Source: Flavitalea sp966112615 (GTDB lineage: Bacteria; Bacteroidota; Bacteroidia; Chitinophagales; Chitinophagaceae). Taken from it: a stretch of 64,000 bases of DNA. The position numbers and the translations under genes are program-made. The notes below the pieces were generated by a model, which did no database searches, was not told the DNA's origin, and saw only the letters and a list, made by a program, of their open reading frames with translations. Shown here in pieces: positions 18,192 through 26,449 of the stretch; the stretch's first letter is position 1; every line of letters begins with the position of its first letter. The DNA is taken from contig CBHWDO010000007.1 of NCBI GenBank assembly GCA_966112615.1, positions 62,001 through 126,000 of the forward strand, given 5' to 3'.

Positions 18192-19431
18192 TCCATCCTT
18201 CAATGATCTCATTTTTGATCAGCATATAATTTTCTTTGGTTGCAATTACAGGAGCTGTGATCTTCTCATCTACAACTTTCACCACCGGTGAAGATGAATC
18301 GGCTGAATAATAGATTTTTGTCTGCGGCTCTAATGCAAGCCTGTTCAGCGGTTCAGCCAATTTCAGTTGTTTCTTGCTGACCAGGTGTTGTATACCATTT
18401 ACGTCTTCCACTCTAAAAAAATCATTACTGTTTCCCCAGATCTCTACAGGTTCATTTGAACTGATCACATTTTTGATTGTCGATGTTGATCTGAAAACAG
18501 GCAACGGGAAATCCTGCGGATCTTTGATTGAAGGAATGTCAGAAATTCTTGTATTGATGAAATGATATGGATCGATGGCTCCTCCTGTTGCATAGATCCC
18601 AAAATGTAAATGTGGTGGAGTGGTGCGTGCATTGCCGGTATTGCCAACTAGTCCCACCACATCTCCCGGTTTAAGTTTTTGTCCGGGTGAAACCAATTGC
18701 GAATCCAGGTGTGCATAGTACACGCTTACGTTATGAGATTCAGGTTGAAACCATACCACTTTTCCGCCCAGGTTATTTTCATTCACGCGCGAAACAATCC
18801 CATGGTCCACAGCAAGCACTGGCGTGCCTTTTTTTGCGAAGATGTCGATCCCTTCATGTCTTCTTGCACCTGCATCGCGATCATCGCCCCATACGCTCGC
18901 AATGGCCGTGCTGTTCAAACCTTTTACAGGAAAGGCGAGGGAAGGTGCAATGGCAAAAGTGATGGTATAGGAAACCGGTTGCAGTAATTGTGGTTGAACC
19001 AATAGGACCAGTTCCATGGTTTCTTTAGGAAGGTAGTCGAGTTTGTAAGTGGTGTCGAGGAATGATACTCTTTTGTTATTCGATGCATTATATAATTCTG
19101 CGAATAGAATCGTTGCCGTGGTATCCGGAATCGTGTTGATGGAAATGGAAAGTTTTTGTCCGCGCGGAATGGTGAATCGGTAACCAGTTGCCATTGGTTT
19201 ATCCGGAGCGAAATAACCCTGTTCGGAAAATGGTAATGTAATGGAAACCGGATTGGATCTGCTGGTAGCTGCAGCGTTGAACCATTTTTGTCCGAGAGCA
19301 GTATTTTTCAGGTCAGCTTTTTCCAGTTTGTTAGCGTATTGTTCGTAGGGCGAAGGAGAGGAGAATATGGATGTTCCTGTTTTACAGGAGAGTGAAAATA
19401 AAATTGCGCAGCAGATGCAGATCCATTTCAT
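18172..19431 (-). CDS. M23 (LytM-type) peptidase lipoprotein
   Basis: A 419-aa envelope protein. The N-terminus has a lipobox-like LFSLSC (Cys16). Residues about 60-165 form a beta-sandwich of unknown function. The M23 zinc peptidase domain spans about 170-290, with His192 and Asp196 in RRHEGIDIF and His274/His276 in PPHLHFG, all ligands present, so it is probably active on peptidoglycan cross-links. The last 100 residues look like an SH3-like beta domain. The 3' ends of this gene and rnz overlap by 20 nt, tail to tail. Confidence 0.9.
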   Translation of the reverse strand: MKWICICCAILFSLSCKTGTSIFSSPSPYEQYANKLEKADLKNTALGQKWFNAAATSRSNPVSITLPFSEQGYFAPDKPMATGYRFTIPRGQKLSISINTIPDTTATILFAELYNASNNKRVSFLDTTYKLDYLPKETMELVLLVQPQLLQPVSYTITFAIAPSLAFPVKGLNSTAIASVWGDDRDAGARRHEGIDIFAKKGTPVLAVDHGIVSRVNENNLGGKVVWFQPESHNVSVYYAHLDSQLVSPGQKLKPGDVVGLVGNTGNARTTPPHLHFGIYATGGAIDPYHFINTRISDIPSIKDPQDFPLPVFRSTSTIKNVISSNEPVEIWGNSNDFFRVEDVNGIQHLVSKKQLKLAEPLNRLALEPQTKIYYSADSSSPVVKVVDEKITAPVIATKENYMLIKNEIIEGWISKPGR

Positions 19432-19502
19432 TGAAATTGCTTTGGATTGTGCTGCTTAAATTCTTGCGCCAGAAAATTTTTTTAAAAAAAGACAGCTGAT
19501 TT

Positions 19503-19533
19503 TTTTGCAATTAGATTTCAACCCCTATTTTTG
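19503..19533 (+). promoter_or_regulatory. Bacteroidota-type promoter of tRNA-Asp
   Basis: A perfect -7 element TATTTTTG (TAnnTTTG) at 19526-19533 and a -33 TTTTG at 19503-19507, 18 nt apart. Transcription would start near 19540, about 20 nt before the mature tRNA. Confidence 0.8.
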
Positions 19534-19560
19534 CATCCCGTTTGAGACGAAACGGTCAAC

Positions 19561-19634
19561 GGATCGGTAGTTCAGTTGGTTAGAATGCCGCCCTGTCACG
19601 GCGGAGGTCGCGGGTTCGAGTCCCGTCCGGTCCG
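19561..19634 (+). tRNA. tRNA-Asp (anticodon GTC)
   Basis: A 74-nt cloverleaf. Acceptor stem GGATCGG (19561-19567) pairs with CCGGTCC (19627-19633, one T-G wobble), discriminator G at 19634. The D arm contains AGTTCAGTTGGTTAGA, the anticodon loop CTGTCAC places GTC at 19595-19597, and the T arm carries GGTTCGAGTCC. The 3' CCA is not encoded and must be added after transcription. Confidence 0.97.
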
Positions 19635-19635
19635 C

Positions 19636-19674
19636 AAAAAAAGCCTGTAAAATTCAATTTTGCAGGCTTTTTTG
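19636..19674. terminator. Bidirectional terminator between tRNA-Asp and the M1 peptidase gene
   Basis: Stem AGCCTG (19642-19647) / CAGGCT (19663-19668), extended inside by AAAATT/AATTTT, with an A-tract before and a T-tract after. It can serve the tRNA on the plus strand and the convergent M1 gene on the minus strand. Confidence 0.85.
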
Positions 19675-19683
19675 CTTTTAGGC

Positions 19684-21291
19684 TTACTCCATCACCACCC
19701 TCTTAAAATAATTCCCATTCACATCAATTACCGGAGTCGTTTTACTTTTTATAGATACCGGTGATTTGTCCAACACAATTTTTATCAGACCTGCATCGGT
19801 CATGATTTCCAAAGGAATTGGCATGGGAGTATTGGTTGAATGAATTTTGTATTCATGATTCCTGGTTTGTTTACAATTGATCTCTATCCGGTCGGTTGTT
19901 CGCAAATAAAAATCAAACAGCGGTTTCAGGTTCTTTCCTGATTCCTTGCTGAATAATTGTTCAACATCATCCGTTGTGACAAAATTATCATACGTGTAAT
20001 TGGGATCAGTGGTCAGTTTTTTAAGGGTTGGAAAGAAAATACTGTCGGCGAGCACATACCTGAGCGTGTGCATAAAATATGCGCCTTTGAAATAAATATC
20101 ACCATTGTAGTTATCACCGGAATTAACTTCTTCGCCCTGTACCAAGGGCTTTAGATTTTTGATATTCATTTTAAAGGCAAGCACCATACTATCATATGCT
20201 TTTTCTCCGGCAAGTTCACGGAATGCCAAAGTTTCTGCATAGGTGGTGATTCCTTCCTGGATCCACATATGCGCCCAATCTTTATTCGTTACTTTATTGG
20301 CAAACCATTCATGCGCAAATTCATGATACAGGTTTGGTGAATAATCCTGTCCGCCAACTTTTATGTAATTGAATGGATCGCCATAGGTGATCATGGTCTG
20401 GTGCTCCATGCCCGAATTTGGTACCTGCGCTATTCCGATCTTTTCTTTTGGCCATGGATATTCTCCAAAGTATTTTTCGAGGATCCTCGTATCTCTTTCT
20501 CTCAGGTCAAGTACTTCTGCTGCATGTGCTGCATCATGTTTGAGAATATAAAACTGCATGGGAACTTTGTTGCCTTCAATTGTAGTATAAGGCCTCTCCA
20601 CCATTTTATACTTTCCAACATTAAACAGGATGCAGTAATTACTGATCGTATAATTTGTTTTCCAGTGAAAACTTGTTTTGTTGTTTTTCTTTTTTACACT
20701 TTGCAATAATCCAGGACCAGCTACTGTTAACCCGGTTGGAACTGTAATGATCAGGTCTGCTCCTTCATTGGGTTCATCACTTGGATGATCCTTGCATGGG
20801 AAATAAACTTTTCCGCCCTCTAGTTGGCAATTGATTGCCACCCAGGGATTACCATTTTTATCTTTGGTCCAGGTGAAACCGCCCTTCCATGGCGGTCTTA
20901 CAGCCACAGGTGGCTTTCCGCCATATTCAATTTTTACCCTGTGCTTTCCTGCAGCAAATGTTCCTTTTGATAAAATGATGATCTGATCATTTTCCTGTAC
21001 AAAGCTGGTGTTTTTATTATCGACGCTTATCTTATCAACCTTCATGAAATTCACCAGGTCAAATAGTAAAGTGTCCGTGGGTTTTGATAAGACCAAGTCG
21101 ATACTATTATATCCTGCAATGGATTCCTGATCAATATTTACATCGAGTGACAATGTATAATGCCTGATATCCATGATCGCTTGGAGCGGATGTAATTTTC
21201 CGCCTGAAGTCATGTAACTGATATCGCGGTTCTGCGCCTGAATAAATGTTGAAAGAAAAAGGATGCAGAAAAGTGTAATGGCCTTGTGCAT
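19684..21291 (-). CDS. M1-family zinc aminopeptidase, exported
   Basis: A 535-aa metallopeptidase with a Sec signal peptide (residues 1-20, ending IQAQ). The zinc site is complete: HEFAH with His323, Glu324 and His327, then Glu346 after 18 residues (WIQEG). The upstream GMEHQTM near 294 is the counterpart of the GAMEN aminopeptidase motif. The protein is shorter than full M1 enzymes, lacking the C-terminal helical domain, as is usual for Bacteroidota secreted M1 proteins. It would trim N-terminal residues of peptides in the periplasm or outside. It is convergent with tRNA-Asp and 48 nt downstream of the histidine kinase stop. Confidence 0.92.
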   Translation of the reverse strand: MHKAITLFCILFLSTFIQAQNRDISYMTSGGKLHPLQAIMDIRHYTLSLDVNIDQESIAGYNSIDLVLSKPTDTLLFDLVNFMKVDKISVDNKNTSFVQENDQIIILSKGTFAAGKHRVKIEYGGKPPVAVRPPWKGGFTWTKDKNGNPWVAINCQLEGGKVYFPCKDHPSDEPNEGADLIITVPTGLTVAGPGLLQSVKKKNNKTSFHWKTNYTISNYCILFNVGKYKMVERPYTTIEGNKVPMQFYILKHDAAHAAEVLDLRERDTRILEKYFGEYPWPKEKIGIAQVPNSGMEHQTMITYGDPFNYIKVGGQDYSPNLYHEFAHEWFANKVTNKDWAHMWIQEGITTYAETLAFRELAGEKAYDSMVLAFKMNIKNLKPLVQGEEVNSGDNYNGDIYFKGAYFMHTLRYVLADSIFFPTLKKLTTDPNYTYDNFVTTDDVEQLFSKESGKNLKPLFDFYLRTTDRIEINCKQTRNHEYKIHSTNTPMPIPLEIMTDAGLIKIVLDKSPVSIKSKTTPVIDVNGNYFKRVVME

Positions 21292-21339
21292 TGCAGTCGA
21301 TGTTTAGGTTAACAGGAATGGAATAGTAATATATAACTA

Positions 21340-22680
21340 TTAATTAAACTGCATCTGGAAAGCCGTGCCCTGTCCTTCCATCGACTGCACCTGGATCGTT
21401 CCCTTATGCAGCATCACGATTTGTTTGCACAGGCTCAAACCTATGCCACTGCCGCTTTTCCGGGTGCTGAAGAATGGAATGAAGATCTTGTCCATCACTT
21501 CAGGTGGCATGCCCTGGCCATTATCAGCGACTTTCAGGATGATGCGGCGGTCTAAAGTAATATCGGCCGACAATACAATCTTCGGGTGTTCCTTCTCCTT
21601 TACAGCTTCCAGTGCATTAACCAACAGGTTAATGAAAACTTGTTCCATCAGGTTGAGGTCGGCCTGCATGGTAAGTTCAGGATTTTTCAAAATGATCTCA
21701 AGTTCTACACCTTTCTGCTCAAAAGTTGGCTGCATCAGGTTATAAAGATTGGCAAATAATTCCCTTACATAAACTTTCTTAAGGTTCAGCGTGGTGATCT
21801 TATTCAGGCTGCGATAAGTTTCTGCAAACTTCAACAAGCCTTCACTTCTTCGTTTAATTGTATCAATTCCTAATTCAAGATCTTCCACTGCATCATCTTC
21901 CAGCGAAGCACTGGCCATCTGCAGCCTGTTCTTCAATGTTTCTGCAAGAGAAGCAATAGGAGCCACCGAATTCATGATCTCATGTGTCATCACACTTAAC
22001 AATCGCTGCCATGCTTTTGATTCGGTTTCATCGAGTGCTTCATTCACATTCTGAAATGCGATCAGCTTGGATCTTTTATCGTCGATCTGGAATGAAGATG
22101 CAGAAAGCAATGCCTTGAAATTCGTCTTCTCTAATTGGATCGTAACGATCCTGCTTTCCGATGGAGCAATGGATTCTATTTCTTCATACAGGGAAGGATA
22201 TCGCTTTTGTAAAGAATGAATGGTCTTCATATAAGGCAGCTCAAGCATCTTCTTCAACGTTTCATTCATCCAGATCACATTGCCAGACTCAATCTCATAA
22301 GACAGAATTCCTGTATCAACCAATTCAAGGATCTTCTGCAAGTATTGATATTGCATTTCTTTTTCCTGGCTGATCACTTTCACTGTTGAGTTGATATCAT
22401 TGAATCCCTGTCGCAACGGTTGGATATCTGCCGATGCATGCTTCACGTCAAAATATCTCGAGAAATCACGGTAATGAACAGCTTCCAGAAACTCACTGAC
22501 TTCCTCATGCGTTTTTTTCTGAAATCGAAAAAACTCGATCATCTGGTACAATAAAAATGGTGCAAGCAAGGCCGTCCAGCCATACCATCCTTTCACGAGA
22601 AGAAAAGATGCAGTACTAAGCGTTACAAATAACAGGATAGTGCGTACTAATATTCTTCTATAAGATGTATTTGAAGTCAT
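21340..22680 (-). CDS. Sensor histidine kinase (NtrY-like)
   Basis: A 446-aa membrane kinase. Residues 8-30 and 33-50 form two membrane helices with almost no periplasmic loop, so it probably senses an intramembrane or cytosolic signal. A PAS-like region lies at about 110-215. The dimerisation/phosphoacceptor box is VMTHEIMNSVAPI with His233. The ATPase domain carries VFINLLVNALEA (N box), DNGQGMPPEVM (G1) and GSGIGLSL (G2). The start overlaps the stop of the response regulator gene by 4 nt (ATGA), which marks it as the cognate kinase. The nearby divergent export operon is the likely target. Confidence 0.93.
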   Translation of the reverse strand: MTSNTSYRRILVRTILLFVTLSTASFLLVKGWYGWTALLAPFLLYQMIEFFRFQKKTHEEVSEFLEAVHYRDFSRYFDVKHASADIQPLRQGFNDINSTVKVISQEKEMQYQYLQKILELVDTGILSYEIESGNVIWMNETLKKMLELPYMKTIHSLQKRYPSLYEEIESIAPSESRIVTIQLEKTNFKALLSASSFQIDDKRSKLIAFQNVNEALDETESKAWQRLLSVMTHEIMNSVAPIASLAETLKNRLQMASASLEDDAVEDLELGIDTIKRRSEGLLKFAETYRSLNKITTLNLKKVYVRELFANLYNLMQPTFEQKGVELEIILKNPELTMQADLNLMEQVFINLLVNALEAVKEKEHPKIVLSADITLDRRIILKVADNGQGMPPEVMDKIFIPFFSTRKSGSGIGLSLCKQIVMLHKGTIQVQSMEGQGTAFQMQFN

Positions 22681-24029
22681 ATATCGTATTTACTCAATCT
22701 CCTGTAAAGCGCAGTACGCGTGATTCCCAGCTCTTTTGCGGCTTTGGAGATGTTGCCATTATTCTTATCGATCACTTTTAGGATCATGTTTTTTTCTACT
22801 GCACTCAGATTGGATTGTTCTGCCACTTCAACTTCCTCAGGTACCGCTTCAATAGGAGAGAACAGGATATCTGATGCCCTCAGTTCTTCTCCTTCAGCCA
22901 TGATCACCGCTCTTTCCATAGCATATTGAAGTTCACGAACATTTCCGGGATAGTGATAAGATAACAGTTTTTCTTTTGCAGAACGTTCGAGTTCAATGGC
23001 TGGCTTCATGTATTTTGACTGGTAAATATTGATAAAATGTTTTGCCAGCAATAAAATATCATCACCTCGTTTCCTCAATGGAGGTATTACAATCTCCACC
23101 GTATTGATTCGATAAACAAGATCCTTCCTGAATCTTTTTTCATTGGCCAATTCTGCCAATGGAATATTGGTAGCGCAGATCAGCCTGATGTCAACAGGGA
23201 TAGGTTCATTGGTTCCCAGCCTGATCACTTTCCTGTTTTCAAGAACGCTCAGCAATTTCGCCTGTTGCTGCAGCGATATATTTCCAATTTCATCCAAAAA
23301 TAATGTGCCTGTGTTGGCAGCCTCAAATCTTCCTGCACGATCTTCTCTTGCATCGGTAAATGCTCCCTTTCTGTGTCCGAATAATTCGCTTTCAAATAAG
23401 GAGTCGGTAAGTGCTCCCACATCAACCTTTACAAATGGTTTAGTTGCACGAAGTGAAAACTGGTGAATTGCTTTTGCGATCAACTCTTTTCCTGTTCCGT
23501 TTTCTCCCAGTATCAAAATGTTCGCATCTGTTGGTGCGATTTTCTGGATCTTGAAAAATATTTCCTGCATAACGCCCGATGCGCCAAGTAATTCCCTGTC
23601 GAAAATCGATGCATCAGGTTGTGTGGATGATCCGTTTGTTTCTTTCTGCCTGACTGCTTCCCTGATCGTTGCCATCAGCTTATCATTATGCCATGGCTTC
23701 ACGATAAAATCATGCGCTCCTTCTTTCAATGAACGGATGGCCAGATCTATATCTCCATAAGCCGTGATCATGATCACTTTAGCTTTTGACCGCAGCTCCT
23801 TGATTTTCTTTAACCAGAAAATGCCTTCATTCCCTGTATTGATGGAACTCTTGAAATTCATATCCAGCATGATCACATCAAAATTCTGCCTGGAAAGGAT
23901 CTGCTGAAGGTTCTCAGGATTTTTTTCTGTAATGATCTGTTTTACTTCCGGCTTGAGTAGCAATCGGACCGCGGTGAGTACATCAACATCATCGTCAACG
24001 ACAAGAATAGAAGCATTTTTTAAAGACAT
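22677..24029 (-). CDS. Sigma-54-dependent response regulator (NtrC family)
   Basis: A 450-aa activator starting at ATG 24029; an upstream in-frame ATG at 24065 would add twelve hydrophobic residues before a normal receiver start (MSLKNASILVVDDD). The receiver domain (1-120) has Asp12/Asp13 and phosphoacceptor Asp56 in DVIMLDMNF. The AAA+ domain has Walker A GENGTGKE, the sigma-54 contact loop as GAFTDA rather than GAFTGA, and Walker B TLFLDEIGN. A Fis-type HTH closes the protein (NISKAAKELGITRTALYRRL). It is co-translated with the kinase and sits divergent to an export operon whose leader has a sigma-54-like promoter and repeated sites. Confidence 0.93.
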   Translation of the reverse strand: MSLKNASILVVDDDVDVLTAVRLLLKPEVKQIITEKNPENLQQILSRQNFDVIMLDMNFKSSINTGNEGIFWLKKIKELRSKAKVIMITAYGDIDLAIRSLKEGAHDFIVKPWHNDKLMATIREAVRQKETNGSSTQPDASIFDRELLGASGVMQEIFFKIQKIAPTDANILILGENGTGKELIAKAIHQFSLRATKPFVKVDVGALTDSLFESELFGHRKGAFTDAREDRAGRFEAANTGTLFLDEIGNISLQQQAKLLSVLENRKVIRLGTNEPIPVDIRLICATNIPLAELANEKRFRKDLVYRINTVEIVIPPLRKRGDDILLLAKHFINIYQSKYMKPAIELERSAKEKLLSYHYPGNVRELQYAMERAVIMAEGEELRASDILFSPIEAVPEEVEVAEQSNLSAVEKNMILKVIDKNNGNISKAAKELGITRTALYRRLSKYDI

Positions 24030-24086
24030 GGTTATAAGGATTAATAGCAGCGGTGAAACTACCAATATAAATGCACTGTATCAAAA

Positions 24087-24119
24087 CCGAACACTGTTTG
24101 TCCGTTACCGAACAGTTTG
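24087..24119. promoter_or_regulatory. Candidate upstream activator sites of the export operon
   Basis: Two copies of CCGAACA...GTTTG lie at 24087-24100 and 24108-24119. Together they also form a dyad, ACTGTTTG (24093-24100) / CGAACAGT (24109-24116) with an 8-nt spacer and one mismatch. The position, about 50-80 nt upstream of a sigma-54-like promoter and next to the NtrC-type regulator gene, suits an enhancer site. Confidence 0.5.
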
Positions 24120-24166
24120 CTTAGATCGGTTTTTTCTAAAATATTGAAAATCAGCAGTATTGAATT

Positions 24167-24182
24167 TTGGTACGCTATTCCA
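24167..24182 (+). promoter_or_regulatory. Near-consensus sigma-54 (-24/-12) promoter
   Basis: TTGG at 24167-24170 and TTCCA at 24178-24182, against TGG...TTGCA with the right GG-N10 spacing. The -12 G is replaced by C, so this is only a candidate. It ends 28 nt before the GTG start of the HlyD gene. Confidence 0.4.
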
Positions 24183-24209
24183 TTATTTCTGGTAGCTAAA
24201 AATTTAACT

Positions 24210-25463
24210 GTGGACAGAGTCATCGAAAAGAAAAAATGGTCGGGCAAAAAACTAATAAGCCTTGGTGTTATCTCTGCAATCGTTTTGGTGATTGCGTATT
24301 TGATCTATTCAGGAACCGGTGGTGCGAAATTAAATGTTGACAAAGAGCGCATCATTATCAGTGAAGTTAAGAAAGATGTCTTCCAGGAAGCCATCCCGGT
24401 AAATGGTATCGTGCTACCTCAAACCACAATTTATCTTGATGCAGTAGAGGGTGGAAGAGTGGAAGAAAAATTTGTGGAAGACGGAGCGATGGTTACAAAA
24501 GGTCAGCCTATTCTTCGTTTATCGAACACTGACCTGGAATTGAGCCTGGTGAATCAGCAGACTGCAGTGTACAATCTCCTGACACAAATGCAGATCGCGA
24601 AGAATGCAGCCCAGCAAAATACCATGCAGAAACTCAATCAGAAAACTGATGTGGAGAATGCATACAAGGAAGCAAAGCGGGTATACGATCTCAATAAATA
24701 TCTCTACGAACAAAAAGCGATCGGTTTGCAGGAATTCAAGCAGGCAGAAAATAATTATAACTACCAGGTTGCACGCATGAACCTTACAGAGGAAATCGTG
24801 AACAAGGATAATATTTCAAACGAGCAGCAGGTAAAGCAGGCAACTCAATCTGCCAAAGGATCTCAGAATGCATTGAATGTGATGCGTAAAAAAGTGGATG
24901 ACCTGATCGTACGTGCACCGGTATCCGGACAACTTACTTCACTGGATGTTGAGATCGGTCAGAGTAAGAATAAAGGCGAGCGCCTCGGACAGATCGATAT
25001 CATCAGCGGGTATAAAGTTCGTGCTGATGTAGATGAACACTATATCTCCCGTGTATTTATCGGGCTGAAAAGTATCGCCACCATTTCAGGAAAGGAATAT
25101 GCCATGACAATTTCCAAAGTATACACACAGGTGAATAATGGTCGCTTCCAGGTTGACCTGACCTTTGAAGATAAGGCGCCTGAAGGAATTCGTCGCGGTC
25201 AGACATTGCAGGTACGACTTGCACTGAGCGATGCCACCCAGGCATTGTTGCTGAGCAAAGGAGGATTCTTCCAGCAATCAGGTGGAAACTGGGTTTATAA
25301 GGTTAGCGGCGATGGAAAGAAAGCCTATAAAGTAGATGTGAAGTTAGGTCGTCAGAACCAGGATTACTATGAAGTGATCAGTGGATTGGAACCCGGTGAT
25401 AAAGTAGTGACCTCAAGCTATGAGAATTATACAAACATGCAGGAACTCATCATTAATCAATAA
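24210..25463 (+). CDS. HlyD/RND-type periplasmic adaptor protein
   Basis: A 417-aa membrane-fusion protein joining an inner-membrane pump to TolC. I chose the GTG at 24210: upstream codons in the frame have only a TTG (24117) and would run into the regulatory repeats, whereas GTG gives a positively charged N-terminus followed by one anchor helix (about 12-35). The lipoyl/barrel-sandwich halves are visible at about 65-110 (NGIVLPQTTIYL...) and 225-260 (IVRAPVSGQLTSLDVEIGQ). A long coiled-coil hairpin lies between them, and beta-barrel and membrane-proximal domains follow (GLEPGDKVVTSSY). It heads the export operon with the ATPase 24 nt downstream. Confidence 0.92.
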   Translation: MDRVIEKKKWSGKKLISLGVISAIVLVIAYLIYSGTGGAKLNVDKERIIISEVKKDVFQEAIPVNGIVLPQTTIYLDAVEGGRVEEKFVEDGAMVTKGQPILRLSNTDLELSLVNQQTAVYNLLTQMQIAKNAAQQNTMQKLNQKTDVENAYKEAKRVYDLNKYLYEQKAIGLQEFKQAENNYNYQVARMNLTEEIVNKDNISNEQQVKQATQSAKGSQNALNVMRKKVDDLIVRAPVSGQLTSLDVEIGQSKNKGERLGQIDIISGYKVRADVDEHYISRVFIGLKSIATISGKEYAMTISKVYTQVNNGRFQVDLTFEDKAPEGIRRGQTLQVRLALSDATQALLLSKGGFFQQSGGNWVYKVSGDGKKAYKVDVKLGRQNQDYYEVISGLEPGDKVVTSSYENYTNMQELIINQ

Positions 25464-25487
25464 CTATTAAACATTCAACTTATCAAT

Positions 25488-26165
25488 ATGATCAAGATCA
25501 AGAACCTCGAAAAAATCTATCGCACACAGGATGTAGAAACCGTAGCGCTGAATAAGTTAAACCTTGAAGTACAGGAAGGAGAATTTGTAGCGGTGATGGG
25601 TCCCTCCGGATGTGGTAAATCAACCTTATTAAATATTCTCGGATTGCTCGATGAACCAGACAGCGGATCTTTCCAGTTTAACGGAACAGAGATAGCCGAT
25701 TTCAATGAAAGAAAAAGAGCTGATCTCCGCAAACGCAATATAGGCTTTGTTTTCCAGAGCTTTAACCTGATCGATGAGCTGACTGTTTATGAAAATGTTG
25801 AGCTTCCGCTGATCTACCTGGGTGTATCTGCAGCAGAGCGGAAGAGCAGGGTAGAAGAAGTGCTGGATAAGATGCAGATCATGCACAGGAGAAATCACTT
25901 CCCTCAACAATTATCCGGTGGTCAGCAGCAGCGTGTTGCCGTAGCAAGAGCGGTGGTGAACAGGCCGAAGCTGATCCTTGCCGATGAACCTACAGGAAAT
26001 CTTGATTCTTCCAATGGTAATGAAGTAATGCAATTGCTGACTGACCTCAATGAACAGGGAACAACCATCGTGATGGTAACACACTCAGAACATGATGCAA
26101 GATACAGTCACCGCATTGTTCGTATGCTCGATGGGCAGGCTGTTTTGGAGAACATACTTGTGTGA
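25488..26165 (+). CDS. ABC transporter ATPase (MacB/LolD type)
   Basis: A 225-aa nucleotide-binding subunit. Walker A GPSGCGKST is at 38-46, the Q-loop in FVFQSFNLIDELT, the ABC signature LSGGQQQR near 140, Walker B LILADEPTGNLD and the switch His in VTHSEHDARYSHR. All catalytic residues are present. This class powers MacB/FtsX-type mechanotransmission rather than classical transport. It is the second gene in the HlyD-ATPase-small protein-permease-TolC operon. Confidence 0.95.
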   Translation: MIKIKNLEKIYRTQDVETVALNKLNLEVQEGEFVAVMGPSGCGKSTLLNILGLLDEPDSGSFQFNGTEIADFNERKRADLRKRNIGFVFQSFNLIDELTVYENVELPLIYLGVSAAERKSRVEEVLDKMQIMHRRNHFPQQLSGGQQQRVAVARAVVNRPKLILADEPTGNLDSSNGNEVMQLLTDLNEQGTTIVMVTHSEHDARYSHRIVRMLDGQAVLENILV

Positions 26166-26199
26166 CGAAATAAAAACCTTCAGTATAAAAAAGAAACTC

Positions 26200-26418
26200 A
26201 TGTTTCAGAAAATCATCAAACTCATCGGAATCTCAACTGCGCTGTTAAGCGGGCTCCTGGTAATAGGAAGTCTCGTAACAGGATTCCGTTTTGAAACCCT
26301 TCGCAACAATCTTGAAAGCCCTGACAGGCTTTGTGAATGCTTTGCAGAGGATGAGGTTGTAAAGCCATCCAATACTGAAGGACCGTTATCACAAATGATG
26401 CAGTTGAATTTCCCATAA
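26200..26418 (+). CDS. Small membrane protein of unknown function in the export operon
   Basis: A 72-aa protein. The ATG at 26200 lies 34 nt after the ATPase stop; the frame is open further upstream but only inside the ATPase gene. Residues 5-28 form one hydrophobic segment, followed by a soluble tail with a CEC motif (RLCECFAEDE). I do not recognise the family. The position between the ATPase and permease genes suggests a small accessory subunit, but nothing in the sequence proves it. Confidence 0.6.
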   Translation: MFQKIIKLIGISTALLSGLLVIGSLVTGFRFETLRNNLESPDRLCECFAEDEVVKPSNTEGPLSQMMQLNFP

Positions 26419-26449
26419 ACCAAAACGATCAAATTAAATCATCAGAGCG

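Noticed and set aside
24117..24209. TTG at 24117 as the start of the HlyD gene
   Set aside because: It would place coding sequence over the repeats and the -24/-12-like element and add 31 residues with no adaptor-like features; GTG 24210 gives a normal anchor.
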